Positions 30,034-39,801 of a stretch of 64,000 nt of DNA are shown in pieces. Each line of letters starts with the position of its first letter. Within the stretch, counting starts at the first letter, position 1. The notes under the pieces were generated by a model that was not told the DNA's origin, ran no database searches, and was given only the letters and a program-made list of their open reading frames with translations. The translations under genes were made by a program, and so were the position numbers. Source of the DNA: Akkermansiaceae bacterium UBA956 (GTDB lineage: Bacteria; Verrucomicrobiota; Verrucomicrobiia; Verrucomicrobiales; Akkermansiaceae); contig DBCO01000019.1 of assembly GCA_002293145.1 (NCBI GenBank), forward strand, positions 1,465 to 65,464, in the 5' to 3' direction.

Positions 30034-31058
30034 GTTCCCTCTTTACTCAATTTCATTTCCTCTCACCTTGGTGGCTGACTTTGCTCATCCCCGCCATCGC
30101 GATTCTTTTCTTGCGCCGCGGACGAGGTGCGGAAGCGACACTTACCTTCTCTTCGCTCAGCGTCCTTGCATCGCTAGGAAAAAAACTGCGCCAAGGCCCT
30201 GGAGCATTCAGCATTCCCCTCTTACTTACGGCGTTAAATCTTGCCATTCTCGCCATCGCACGCCCAGTTTGGCGTGAGGAATTCCAAAATCGCACGGCAT
30301 CGGGCGTCGATATCATGATTGCTTTTGACGTCTCTCTCTCGATGGAGATCGATGACTTTTATGATAGTTCAGGCTCGCCACTTCAACGTCTTGATGCAGC
30401 CAAAGCAGTTGTAACAAATTTCGTGAAAAATCGCTCCGATGACCGCATCGGCCTCGTGGTTTTCTCTGGCCAACCCTATCACATCAGCCCCATTACATTG
30501 GATCACGATTGGTTGCTGAATGGATTGGCTCGTGTCAAACTTACCAAAAATGACGGATACGGAGCTGGCACCGTACGCGAGCAAGGAACAGCAATCGGCT
30601 CTGCCATTTCTGCCGCAGCGACACGACTTCACGCTCGTGATGCCAAGTCGAAAATCATTGTGCTCATCACCGATGGAGCCAATAACTCGGGCAAAATTTC
30701 ACCCATCGATGCCGCCAAGTATGCCGCTGATCTCGACATCAAAATTTATGCAGTCGCCCTCGGCACCAAAGACGGTCGCGTTAGCAGCAACATCCAACGC
30801 TTTCCTCGTCAAGAATTCGACCTGCCCACGCTGCAAGAGGTCTCTCGTCTCACTGGAGGGGAAAACTACTGGGCACAGACTAACGCCGAGCTTAAAAACA
30901 CCTTTCGTACTATTGATGCGCTCGAAAAAACCGAACGGAAAACCTACACTGTCACCGAGGATCGCGAGCTTTATCTGTGGTTACTCTATCCCTCTCTATT
31001 GCTTTCTGCTCTTGCCGCCCTGCTCATCGCAGTCAACCCTCCTCCCAGTGTGAACTAA
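30030..31058 (+). CDS. batA: BatA-type VWA membrane protein
   Basis: From the ATG overlapping the upstream stop the protein has 342 residues. Two N-terminal transmembrane segments (WWLTLLIPAIAILFL and IPLLLTALNLAILAI) precede a periplasmic VWA domain with MIDAS motif DVSLS (Asp100) and IVLITDGANNSG. A C-terminal helix (LWLLYPSLLLSALAALLIA) follows. BatA proteins are linked to oxygen or stress tolerance in Bacteroides and Leptospira. An earlier in-frame ATG at 29991 lies inside the upstream gene. Confidence 0.92.
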   Translation: MSSLFTQFHFLSPWWLTLLIPAIAILFLRRGRGAEATLTFSSLSVLASLGKKLRQGPGAFSIPLLLTALNLAILAIARPVWREEFQNRTASGVDIMIAFDVSLSMEIDDFYDSSGSPLQRLDAAKAVVTNFVKNRSDDRIGLVVFSGQPYHISPITLDHDWLLNGLARVKLTKNDGYGAGTVREQGTAIGSAISAAATRLHARDAKSKIIVLITDGANNSGKISPIDAAKYAADLDIKIYAVALGTKDGRVSSNIQRFPRQEFDLPTLQEVSRLTGGENYWAQTNAELKNTFRTIDALEKTERKTYTVTEDRELYLWLLYPSLLLSALAALLIAVNPPPSVN

Positions 31059-31068
31059 CTCCGCCGCC

Positions 31069-33015
31069 ATGTCCTTCGCTCACTACTACGCATTATTCTA
31101 CATCCTACTCCTGCCATTGCTCGTCATCATCGCACTGATTGCGGTGCAGCGCAATCAGGCCGTGTGGAAGGCATTTGTGGCAGATCGCCTGCGCAGTCGC
31201 TTGATCAATCGAGCCTCATCCCTGCCTCGATGGCTCGGATTTTCCGCACTGCTATGCGCCCTTTTGTTTATGATCATCAGTGTGGCTGGTCCACAAATCG
31301 ATGAGAGCAAAAAAGTGGAAAATACCAAAGGTCGGAACTTGATCATTGTGTTAGACCTCTCACGGTCAATGAAAACTGGCGACTTATCCCCTTCTCGTTT
31401 GGATCAAGCAAAAGCCTTGATTTACGAGTTGTTAGAAACATTACCGAACGATCGCATCGGAGTTGTGGGATTTTCCAGTTCACCCTTTCTTTTTGCCCCT
31501 CTCACCATTGATCACAGTGCTGTGCGTGAAACTGTCGAGCAGCTGGACTATGATTCCATTCCCACAGGTGGTTCGGATTTAGCCAGCGCGATCAAGTTGG
31601 CTGTTGCTACGCTAAAGGAAACCGCCCAGACGAATAACGGCTTACTGGTTCTATCGGACGGCGAAGAGCACTCTCCAAAGATTCTCAACACCTTACAAGA
31701 CATCAAGGAATCGGGCACCTACGTTTTCGCTGTTGGCATCGGCACCGAAGATGGCGGCTTCATTCCCGATGAAAACGAAGCCGATGGAAAATTTCGAGAC
31801 GTCAAGGGTGATGTCGTGATCAGCCGACTTCAGACTTCTACTTTGCGAAATTTCGCCGAGCAAGCAGGTGGACGTTTCACCATTGCTCAATCATCCGCAG
31901 ACATCCCCGCCATGATCAAGTCTGCTGTCGCTGATTTGGAATCATTCGAGCTTAAGGGGCGTGAAAAAATTTCTGCACAAGAACTGTATCAATGGACATT
32001 GTTTCCAGCCATTTTCTTATTGTTTACGGCAATTCTTTTGAGCACACGCTGGCGCGCCGTATCAAGAGTGGCTGCCGCGACAGCAAGTTTTACTTTCGCC
32101 TTGATGATGACAACCACCAGCCATGCGGGAGTAAATGCATCGATCAGTGATGCTCGCGCGGCCATGGCTCGCAACGACTTCGAACAAGCACGTGATCTTT
32201 TTTCCATGCTTGCCACCGAGGAAATCCCCTCTAGCCCCGAGCATTCGGCGCTGACCTTAGGCAAAGCTACGGCGGAGTATCGCCTCGGTGAATTGCCAGA
32301 GTCCCGCAAATCCTACTCACAGGCGCTGACCACAGAAGATTCCTCTATTCGCACCGCTGCTCACCAAGGTCTCGGCAACTTACTTTTTCAGCTCGGATGG
32401 CAAGAACTTTCCGGCGGTGAAAATTACCCTGGTGCCGAGCTCGGGCCAGAACAATTTGAAGAGCTCTTCAAAGAGCGCGTAGCAGAATGGATGAAAGACG
32501 ACAAAACCGATGCCAAATCGCCATCGGAGGGCTATCGTGCTATGCGTAGTGTGATGCTCAACTGGGCCGATTCCGTAAGACACACCCAATCCATACTGAG
32601 CATGGACCCGCAACACCAAGAGGCGCAACAGCTCAAAGCAACCAGCAAAACTTATTTGGAGATGTTGCGCAAAGCACTAGAAGAGCAGAAAAAAGAAATG
32701 CAAGCGCAAATGGGCGGTCAAGGCGAGGGACAAAGCGAGGGTCAAGGACAAGATCCAGAAGGCGAAGGCGAAGGCGAGGGCGATGAAGGCTCTCCAGGAG
32801 ATGGTCAATCAGGGAACAAAAATCAAAACAAGGATCCAAATGGTAAGCCGAAAGATGAAAAAACCGATCCAAAAAACGAACACGGAGCAGACCAAAAAAC
32901 CGGCGAAACCAAAGAACAGTCAGCTCTTCGCAAACTGAACGAAAATACCGACTTGCAACGAGGCATCGTCGCGCCTGGTCGCTTCGAATTCCGCCGACCA
33001 GAAAAAGATTGGTAA
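31069..33015 (+). CDS. batB: BatB-BatC fusion: VWA domain plus TPR region
   Basis: This 648-residue protein combines two usually separate proteins. Residues 8-26 and 57-75 are membrane helices. The VWA domain has MIDAS DLSRS (96-100), Thr167 and LSDGEE (195-200), and a third helix spans 308-326. Residues 328-353 look like a signal peptide (basic start, hydrophobic core, ending SHAG). TPR-like repeats follow at 355-440 and 500-540, with a Gly/Glu/Gln low-complexity tract at 548-580 and a charged tail. The fusion would place the TPR part outside the cytoplasm. It starts 10 bp after batA. Confidence 0.9.
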   Translation: MSFAHYYALFYILLLPLLVIIALIAVQRNQAVWKAFVADRLRSRLINRASSLPRWLGFSALLCALLFMIISVAGPQIDESKKVENTKGRNLIIVLDLSRSMKTGDLSPSRLDQAKALIYELLETLPNDRIGVVGFSSSPFLFAPLTIDHSAVRETVEQLDYDSIPTGGSDLASAIKLAVATLKETAQTNNGLLVLSDGEEHSPKILNTLQDIKESGTYVFAVGIGTEDGGFIPDENEADGKFRDVKGDVVISRLQTSTLRNFAEQAGGRFTIAQSSADIPAMIKSAVADLESFELKGREKISAQELYQWTLFPAIFLLFTAILLSTRWRAVSRVAAATASFTFALMMTTTSHAGVNASISDARAAMARNDFEQARDLFSMLATEEIPSSPEHSALTLGKATAEYRLGELPESRKSYSQALTTEDSSIRTAAHQGLGNLLFQLGWQELSGGENYPGAELGPEQFEELFKERVAEWMKDDKTDAKSPSEGYRAMRSVMLNWADSVRHTQSILSMDPQHQEAQQLKATSKTYLEMLRKALEEQKKEMQAQMGGQGEGQSEGQGQDPEGEGEGEGDEGSPGDGQSGNKNQNKDPNGKPKDEKTDPKNEHGADQKTGETKEQSALRKLNENTDLQRGIVAPGRFEFRRPEKDW

Positions 33016-33039
33016 CTTTCCTATCGAAATATTTAGCTC

Positions 33040-35484
33040 ATGAAAAATCTCATTACAGCCCTCATCACCCTGACTATGGTCGCCTTGACCCAAGCCGCCT
33101 CCCTTGAGGTGTCGCTTGCGAGTCGATTCATCGTCCGTGGCGAGCAAACCGTGATGGAAATCACCCTTTCAGATGTGACACCACCTGAATCGCTGCGCTT
33201 ACCAGCCATACGTGGCGTCGTAGTCCAACCACGAGGTTTTGGCGGCCCAAACACCACCATAATGCCCGGACGCAAAATTGGTTACGTTTATCAATATCAA
33301 ATCAGCTCATTCGAGGTTGGCGCTCATACCATTCCGAAAATCACCATGCGTGTAGGCAATGAAACCATAGAGAGCGATCCCATCAGCTTTGAAGTATTCG
33401 ATGCCAAATCGCTGACCTTTTCCGAACTCAAGATCGGCGACGAGATCACCCCGTATGCGGCATTTTTCAAGACAACAAAAACCAATCCCTATGTTGGTGA
33501 AATCATCCCCGTTGAGCTTAAGGTCTATTTCCCCGCTAACATACGCATCGAGGAATGGGGCATTCCCGACTTCGAACGGAGTGGTATCACCGCATGGCGC
33601 TTCGAGCCACGACCACAAATCGGCAATGTAATTTTGTTAGGGGCAAATTACCAATGCGCCTCGTATCCTAGCAATATGTCGGCATCCCAAGCCGGAAAAG
33701 TACGTGTCGGCCCCGCGAAAATACGGCTCATCGCCCTACAGAATGTAATCGGCCAATTCGGCTTCGAGCGCAACGCACTACCCCTTTATCTAAATGCTGA
33801 GGCACTAGATCTGGAGGCAAAACCCTTGCCGCCCAATTCACCCAAAGGCTTCACCAATGCCGTTGGAACATTCTCAATTGATGCCAGCGTCTCCGATACT
33901 GAACTTCGCGAAGGCGACCCCATCAACGTGGAGCTCGCGGTTTCCGGCAAGGGCAACCTTGATTCCATGGATGCCCCGCTCCTCTCTGATGCGGATGGTT
34001 GGAAACTCTACGATGCCACACGCTCTCAGATGGGTGAAGAGCGTCGCCTTCAGAAAGGTACCGTCACGTTCAAGCAGTTTATGCGTCCGACCTCACGTCA
34101 AGTGCTGGTGCCACCTTTTCAACTACCCTATTTCGATCCCGATCTCGGCGAATACAAGGTCGTAAGCACAGCACCGATTCCTCTCAGCGTAGCGCCATCC
34201 ACTGCAGTCATGCAATCGCCAAACAACGTAGCGATGATACCAGCCGCAGCCGATATACCGATTGAGCAAATGACCGACATTCTCGGTATTATTCGTGGCT
34301 CAGCAATGACTCAACCGTCCTCATCCATCGCGCTTCCGCATCTCTGGCATCTCATTCCGCTCATTCTTACCCTCGTGCTTTCTTTTGCGATTTTCTACCG
34401 AAAATTACTTCCTCGGATGCGCCCAACACCAATCATGATCGAGCGTAAAGGTGATTGGAAAGATCTTGAACAAGCCTCTGACGACCCCGCTCAGTTGCTA
34501 CGTCTCGCTGGCCGTTTTATCGCAAAATGGAGTTCTTCCGAGCAGCCATCGTCGGAAATTCAATCGATCCTCGATGAGCGTGATCAGTCCTGCTTTCTGC
34601 CAACTACAAGCCCACCAATCATGACCATATCACGTCGCAAAGAGATTCTCAAAACCCTGCGCAAGCTAATGATGTTAGCCGTCTTCGGGCTGGGGCTTTG
34701 CGGCATTACTCCTCCAACTTCAGCCGAAGAAGTTTCGACGACTCCTTCAGCCGAGCAACTGTATGAACAAGGCAGCTACAAAGAAGCGATCACACAATGG
34801 CTATCCTCAGGCCCCTTCGATACACTCAGTGCCGCCACTCTCTACAACATCGGCAATGCCTGCTACCGCTCCGGCTCGCAAGGACAAGCCGCCCTCTACT
34901 ACCGCCGCGCGCTCATCGTCGATTCTCATCACGTCGAAGCACGCCAAAACCTACGATTTCTTGAGAGAAAATTCGGAGCACTCACAATCAAGCGCCCAGA
35001 TTACCAATACAAACTCACTCAGATTCCCGAATCATGGCTCACCACCACACTATTGGCTTGCGCTTGGACCGCGGTGATTTGCTTGCTCATATTCCCTGCT
35101 ACCCGCTCAGGTAGCAAGCTGCGCATCGCAGCCGTCGCCGCACTGATCATCACCCCATTGCTATCGATCGCCTGTGCCGTAGGAAAGCACTACTACCCGG
35201 ATGACTCACAGTTTGCCCCCTACACGGATCAAGCCGTAATCGTGATCGATAAAGCCACGATTTTTGCTGATGCCTCACGTAGCGCAGGGCAGGTCATCGA
35301 GGCTCCCGGAGGCTCACTTTGCCGCATCATCCAGCGCAGTGATCGCTGGATCTATATCGCCTTCGCCACACAAACCCGCGGCTGGATTCCCGCCGAGCAA
35401 ATCGAACCTCTTGTGCCTAATTCGCCTCCCACCACCCCTTCCTTCCAACCCGCCTCACAGGAAGAAAAAGGGCCTTCTGCTTGA
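33040..35484 (+). CDS. batD: BatD-BatE fusion: oxygen-tolerance BatD, TPR and SH3-like domain
   Basis: This 814-residue protein has a signal peptide (1-19) and a BatD-type beta-rich region to about 420, with VSGKGNLDSMDAP typical of the family. A membrane helix is near 430-450. A signal-peptide-like hydrophobic segment (LRKLMMLAVFGLGLCGI) lies at about 543-560. It is followed by TPR repeats at 567-645, two helices at 667-710 and a C-terminal SH3-like domain (about 727-790). This equals BatD and BatE in one chain. It is the last gene of the operon. Confidence 0.9.
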   Translation: MKNLITALITLTMVALTQAASLEVSLASRFIVRGEQTVMEITLSDVTPPESLRLPAIRGVVVQPRGFGGPNTTIMPGRKIGYVYQYQISSFEVGAHTIPKITMRVGNETIESDPISFEVFDAKSLTFSELKIGDEITPYAAFFKTTKTNPYVGEIIPVELKVYFPANIRIEEWGIPDFERSGITAWRFEPRPQIGNVILLGANYQCASYPSNMSASQAGKVRVGPAKIRLIALQNVIGQFGFERNALPLYLNAEALDLEAKPLPPNSPKGFTNAVGTFSIDASVSDTELREGDPINVELAVSGKGNLDSMDAPLLSDADGWKLYDATRSQMGEERRLQKGTVTFKQFMRPTSRQVLVPPFQLPYFDPDLGEYKVVSTAPIPLSVAPSTAVMQSPNNVAMIPAAADIPIEQMTDILGIIRGSAMTQPSSSIALPHLWHLIPLILTLVLSFAIFYRKLLPRMRPTPIMIERKGDWKDLEQASDDPAQLLRLAGRFIAKWSSSEQPSSEIQSILDERDQSCFLPTTSPPIMTISRRKEILKTLRKLMMLAVFGLGLCGITPPTSAEEVSTTPSAEQLYEQGSYKEAITQWLSSGPFDTLSAATLYNIGNACYRSGSQGQAALYYRRALIVDSHHVEARQNLRFLERKFGALTIKRPDYQYKLTQIPESWLTTTLLACAWTAVICLLIFPATRSGSKLRIAAVAALIITPLLSIACAVGKHYYPDDSQFAPYTDQAVIVIDKATIFADASRSAGQVIEAPGGSLCRIIQRSDRWIYIAFATQTRGWIPAEQIEPLVPNSPPTTPSFQPASQEEKGPSA

Positions 35485-35587
35485 TTCGAATTTTGATAAC
35501 CCAAGATGAAACTAACACAAAAAGCCTAACGATTCCGTGATAAACGTTGATTGAATCACAAATGGTTATTTCGTAGGTAACGTAAAA

Positions 35588-35746
35588 TCGTGAAATGAGC
35601 GGGACCTCAAAAATCATACCAACCAGCGCGGTCTTCACTCACTCATCGTCAAGCGCAAAATCGGCTTCATCGATATCAGCAAAAAAAGAGTATTGCTCGG
35701 TTATTAGCAATGATGCTGATTTTTCTGTTAGAATTAAGTATTGCAC
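35588..35746 (-). pseudogene. Possible vestigial coding segment downstream of plsC
   Basis: In the same frame as plsC, 3 bp after its stop, a frame opens at GTG (35746) and encodes a protein-like segment ending ADIDEADFALDDE before TGA at 35641-35639. The frame then continues KTALVGMIFEVPLISR. Both sides of the TGA look coding, as if a short gene were interrupted by one stop. No family is recognised. It could also be chance; the rest of 35485-35749 shows nothing else. Confidence 0.28.
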
Positions 35747-35749
35747 ATA

Positions 35750-36346
35750 TCATAGCGCCGAAATTTCGCTCATAATGCGATCGGCGATTTTTTGATACGC
35801 GTCTTTGCTTTTGGTATCGTCCGCGGCGAAGTCAATGACGGGACCAATCGTGACCGTGATGCGGGCAAACTTGATGCGTCCTGAGCCACGGGGTAAGGCC
35901 TCGCGAGCACCGCTGATGCGCACGGGTTGCACGCGCGCGCCAGACTTCGCGACGATAAGCCCAATGCCAGGCTGACCGGGAAGAATTTTACCATTTTCGC
36001 TGCGTTCGCCCTCAGGAAACACCAGCACTCGCTGCCCTTGTTGCAGAAGCTTGATGATCGTCTTGAGACTCGCCATATCAGGACGATCTTGATCCACAGG
36101 AATGGCATTCCATTGCTTGTAAAGCCATTTTCCGAAGCCAACAAACAAGGTTTTGCGAGCGAGGAAATACATTTCTGTTTGGTAAAGATTTCCAATCAGC
36201 GGTGGATCGAGAAAGCTTTGATGATTGGATGCGACGAGCACTGTGCCATCGGTGACCAAGTTTTCTGCACCAACGATGCGTAGGCCGAAGATCGAACGAT
36301 AGGCTGCGCCGAAGCTCATCCATCCTAACCAATAAATCCATCTCAT
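35750..36346 (-). CDS. plsC: 1-acyl-sn-glycerol-3-phosphate acyltransferase (PlsC family)
   Basis: With the start at 36346 the protein has 198 residues. The HX4D catalytic motif is in NHQSFLDPP and the acceptor-binding motif in FPEGERSENG; the N-terminus is hydrophobic (RWIYWLGWMSF). It acylates lysophosphatidic acid in phospholipid synthesis. The start is chosen because GAGG lies 6 bp upstream, one of the few Shine-Dalgarno-like sites in this window; an ATG at 36349 and a longer frame to 36406 are alternatives. It follows cmk and aroA on the same strand. Confidence 0.92.
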   Translation of the reverse strand: MRWIYWLGWMSFGAAYRSIFGLRIVGAENLVTDGTVLVASNHQSFLDPPLIGNLYQTEMYFLARKTLFVGFGKWLYKQWNAIPVDQDRPDMASLKTIIKLLQQGQRVLVFPEGERSENGKILPGQPGIGLIVAKSGARVQPVRISGAREALPRGSGRIKFARITVTIGPVIDFAADDTKSKDAYQKIADRIMSEISAL

Positions 36347-36350
36347 CATA

Positions 36351-36356
36351 TTCCTC
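36351..36356 (-). promoter_or_regulatory. Shine-Dalgarno-like site deciding the plsC start
   Basis: On the minus strand GAGGAA precedes tandem ATG codons at 36349 and 36346. The spacing from GAGG favours the second ATG. Most other genes in this window have no such site. Confidence 0.5.
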
Positions 36357-36383
36357 GTTTCTTTCTTAAAAAATGTAACGCGT

Positions 36384-37064
36384 TTAAGTATCACCTGAAT
36401 CCTCATGGCTCAGTCCTTGACTGCGCAAAATATCGAGCGCCGCCTCGACAGCGCTGGCAACAGTGTGGTCAGAATTATCAAGCACGATAGCGCCATCAGC
36501 AACGATCAATGGTGCCGTGGTCCGATTACTATCGGCCCTATCACGAGCAGCGACGCTATCGGTGACACCCTCAGCGGAACGGCGCGCGGCACGAACGTCC
36601 TCCGAGGCATCGACGTAAATTTTGTATGGGGTATCAGGAAAAACGATCGAGCAAATGTCGCGACCTTCCATCACTAAGCTGGTGTGCTGCAAGTAGTCGC
36701 GCTGCAACTGCACCAACAACGCGCGCACCTCTGGCGCCGCCGCAACGCGAGAAACGGCGAGATTTACCTCGGTGCCGCGAAGTTCCTCATCCAGCAAACG
36801 TCCATCAATCGCGATGGTCGAAAAATTTCCCGCAGTGCCGCATTGGATGTCCATCGCGCGCAGGGCATGGACGATGGCATCGCGATCATCGGGATCGATG
36901 CCAAGCGATAGAACTTTCCAAGTCACCGCGCGATACATAGCTCCGGAATTCACCATCACAAGACCAAGACGCCGCGCGAGATGCTTAGCGATGGTGCTTT
37001 TCCCTGAGGCCGCAGGACCATCGATGGCGATCGCGAAATGCGAGCTTTGTTGACTCAATCCCAT
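36384..37064 (-). CDS. cmk: Cytidylate kinase
   Basis: This 226-residue protein has the P-loop AIDGPAASGKSTIAK (residues 13-27), the GAMYRAVTW segment, the DICSIVFPD acceptor-binding region and the lid arginines in RDRADSNR. It phosphorylates CMP and dCMP. The gene overlaps the aroA 3' end by 10 bp and precedes plsC by 37 bp; aroA-cmk neighbourhood is common in bacteria. Confidence 0.95.
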   Translation of the reverse strand: MGLSQQSSHFAIAIDGPAASGKSTIAKHLARRLGLVMVNSGAMYRAVTWKVLSLGIDPDDRDAIVHALRAMDIQCGTAGNFSTIAIDGRLLDEELRGTEVNLAVSRVAAAPEVRALLVQLQRDYLQHTSLVMEGRDICSIVFPDTPYKIYVDASEDVRAARRSAEGVTDSVAARDRADSNRTTAPLIVADGAIVLDNSDHTVASAVEAALDILRSQGLSHEDSGDT

Positions 37065-38422
37065 GCCTTTTCGTGTTTGATCGTTTTCAGAACGTAGGCT
37101 TGCGGGTCAGTTTTTTCCTTCATGATCGCAGACAGATGTTTTTCAAAGCCCGGGTAGGAGGTGTTGACGCAGTCGGTGTTCTCTATAATGGTCTCGCCTT
37201 CGGCAAACAATCCGGCAATGGCAAATGCCATAGCGATGCGGTGATCGCCGTAGCTCTGAAGAACCGCGCCGTGCAGAGGCTTGCCACCGATGATTTCCAT
37301 TCCATCGTCGAACTCCTCGACCTCAGCCCCCATCAGGCGCAGGTTCTTGACAACTGTCGTGATGCGGTCGGTCTCCTTGACCCGAAGCTCCTTCGCATTG
37401 CGAATGACTGTTTTCCCTTCGGCGAGAGCGGCGGCCACAGCGATGACAGGAATTTCATCAATCAAATTCGGCACCTCTTCGGGACGAATCACAGTTCCTG
37501 TGAGGCCGCGACCACAAATCTCAATGTTGCCGATCGGTTCGCCATCTTCTTGATTGTGCACCCTGTCACTGATCTTTGCACCCATGCGAACCATCACGCT
37601 GATGATGGCGTTGCGACTTTCGTTGAGCCCTACGTCCTGGATCAACAGACGAGATCCTTGAAGTGCCGCTGCTGCTACGATCCAGAATGCGGCGCTGGAA
37701 ATATCGCCAGGCACTCGGAAATCGCGGGCATCTGGGCACTGACCACCGTGCAGGGTGATGGCATTGCCCTCGCGCTCTGTTCTCACGCCGAAAGCCGCAA
37801 GCATGCGCTCTGTGTGATCGCGCGTTTCTGCTGGTTGAATGACCGTTGTTTTTCCTTCACAAAACATGCCAGCGAGCAAAATGGCGCTCTTAACTTGCGC
37901 GCTTGCCACCGGCATCTCATAGGTGATGGGTTGCAGCTCCTTGCCGCGTATGACCAAGGGCGCACAACCGGCTTTTTCCCCGCGTGCGTGAATTTCTGCA
38001 CCCATTTGTGCGAGAGGATTGATGATCCGCCCCATCGGGCGCGAAGATAAAGACTCATCGCCGAAGAGCTCGGTATCAAAAGGCTGTGCAGCTAGCAATC
38101 CGGCGAGCAAGCGCATGCCAGTGCCCGAATTTCCGCAATCGATCGGCATCGGAGACTTGAGAAGCTTCATTTTTCGACCCGAAATGCGGATCACGGTGGG
38201 GCCAAAACCTTCGAGCTCTTCCAGAATTGTGTAACTCACACCAAGAGCACCCATGGCTTTCAGGGTATTCAAACAGTCCTCACTGGGTAAGAAATTGCGG
38301 ATCAGGCAATCGCCGTTGGAGATTCCGGCAATCATGGCCGCGCGATGCGACATGCTTTTGTCTCCAGGAACACTGAATTCGGCTTGGAGACTTTGGATGG
38401 CTTTGACTTTGAATACGCTCAT
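37055..38422 (-). CDS. aroA: 5-enolpyruvylshikimate-3-phosphate synthase
   Basis: This 455-residue protein has the EPSP synthase motifs PGDKSMSHR near the N-terminus, DCGNSGTGMRLL, RVKETDRI and the late GDHRIAMAFA. It joins shikimate 3-phosphate and phosphoenolpyruvate in the aromatic amino-acid pathway. It overlaps cmk by 10 bp and is divergent from the transglutaminase-like gene, with 194 bp between starts. Confidence 0.97.
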   Translation of the reverse strand: MSVFKVKAIQSLQAEFSVPGDKSMSHRAAMIAGISNGDCLIRNFLPSEDCLNTLKAMGALGVSYTILEELEGFGPTVIRISGRKMKLLKSPMPIDCGNSGTGMRLLAGLLAAQPFDTELFGDESLSSRPMGRIINPLAQMGAEIHARGEKAGCAPLVIRGKELQPITYEMPVASAQVKSAILLAGMFCEGKTTVIQPAETRDHTERMLAAFGVRTEREGNAITLHGGQCPDARDFRVPGDISSAAFWIVAAAALQGSRLLIQDVGLNESRNAIISVMVRMGAKISDRVHNQEDGEPIGNIEICGRGLTGTVIRPEEVPNLIDEIPVIAVAAALAEGKTVIRNAKELRVKETDRITTVVKNLRLMGAEVEEFDDGMEIIGGKPLHGAVLQSYGDHRIAMAFAIAGLFAEGETIIENTDCVNTSYPGFEKHLSAIMKEKTDPQAYVLKTIKHEKAWD

Positions 38423-38616
38423 TCGGATGATCTACGCTAAGTGACTATAGGAGCATCGAGGACACACCGACGATGCGACCCCGATACAAGCGTAGCAGGC
38501 AATAATTGCAAGCCCTTTTCGATCCTTGGTCGAGATGTCGCGCACGACTGTAAATTTCTCCTAGGTCAGAATTTTTTGTATCGCCAAAACGGACAGATTT
38601 TGGCATATCCCCTTCC

Positions 38617-39798
38617 ATGCGTTTCATCACCACAATTTTCTGGCTATGCTTGGCTCCCCTTTTCGCATCGGCGGCGGAAATTCCAGTTGGAGTAACCAAA
38701 ACTATCGGCCTAGCGGGTGAGAATGCCGCAGAGATTCGCCAAGCATGGGAAAAATGCCCCGCAGAGCAACGCAGCGGCATGGAATTTTTGCTCACTCACA
38801 TGCCCTCTCGCGATGCGACTGCGCTCAATGCAGATTATTTGTTAGAAAACACAAATCTCGCCTACCAGGCGCGAGCAAAAATGCCATGGGGCAAGGACAT
38901 TCCTGAGGAGATTTTTTTCAACGATGTGCTGCCGTATGCGACTCTCGATGAAAGTCGGGATGACTGGCGTGCCGATTTTTTCCGGCGCTTTTCGGCCATC
39001 GTAGGAGAGGCAAGCACAGCTAGTGAAGCGTTGGATAAAATCAATGCCGCCATCGAAAAAGAATTGGGAGTGCAATATAATACCAAACGCCGGGCACCGA
39101 ACCAAGGTCCAGCGGAATCGATGAAATTGACCATGGCAAGCTGCTCCGGGCTCTCCATCTTGTTGGCTGACGCGTTGCGCTCGGTGTGCATTCCTTGTCG
39201 CATCGTGGGCACAGCCATGTGGACCACCAAGGAAGGCAATCACAACTGGAATGAGGTCTGGCTGCCGGAGCACAAGAGCTGGAAATTTACCGAATACAAT
39301 CCCGATCCTAAAGGGCTCGATCATGGATGGCTGGTAGCGGATGCCGCGCGCGCGATACCTGGCTCGGTTGCTCATGGGGTCTATGCAACGTCATGGAAAA
39401 AAACATCTCACCATTTTCCAATGGTATGGAACTTCGAGGACACCAGCGTTCCCTCCGAAGATGTAACACAACGCTATATTACACTCGGAGCAGACAGCAT
39501 TCCCAAACCGGGACAATGCGAACTGCGCATCGACGCCGTCGCGACTCAGGCTGATGGCAGCAAACAACGCCGTGCGATAGCGGTGGAGGTTCGGCAATTT
39601 GATGTCGTCGTGGCAAAAGGCACCACGCCATCAGCCACCGCGGACATGAACCAATTTCTCACCATTCCCGTGCCACAAGGCGTGCGCTATCAGGTAGTGG
39701 CCGTGGAGAAAAACACAGCTCAACCGCAAGAAAGCCAATCGATCGCACTCACGGCTGAAGACAAATCGCTCCGCGTCAGCCTGAACATCGCACCCTGA
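38617..39798 (+). CDS. Exported transglutaminase-like protein
   Basis: This 393-residue protein has a signal peptide (1-19, ending ASAAE). The transglutaminase-fold triad is visible: Cys in MASCSGLSIL (about 176), His in GNHNWNEVW and Asp in EYNPDPKG. The C-terminal 120 residues form a probable beta-rich domain. Such proteins act as cysteine peptidases or amidases outside the cytoplasm, but the substrate is unknown. It ends 3 bp from the convergent DUF456 gene. Confidence 0.87.
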   Translation: MRFITTIFWLCLAPLFASAAEIPVGVTKTIGLAGENAAEIRQAWEKCPAEQRSGMEFLLTHMPSRDATALNADYLLENTNLAYQARAKMPWGKDIPEEIFFNDVLPYATLDESRDDWRADFFRRFSAIVGEASTASEALDKINAAIEKELGVQYNTKRRAPNQGPAESMKLTMASCSGLSILLADALRSVCIPCRIVGTAMWTTKEGNHNWNEVWLPEHKSWKFTEYNPDPKGLDHGWLVADAARAIPGSVAHGVYATSWKKTSHHFPMVWNFEDTSVPSEDVTQRYITLGADSIPKPGQCELRIDAVATQADGSKQRRAIAVEVRQFDVVVAKGTTPSATADMNQFLTIPVPQGVRYQVVAVEKNTAQPQESQSIALTAEDKSLRVSLNIAP

Positions 39799-39801
39799 TT
39801 T

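Noticed and set aside
37073..38050. 325-codon open frame on the plus strand opposite aroA
   Set aside because: It lies entirely within aroA on the other strand, has no recognisable domain and reflects the codon bias of aroA.
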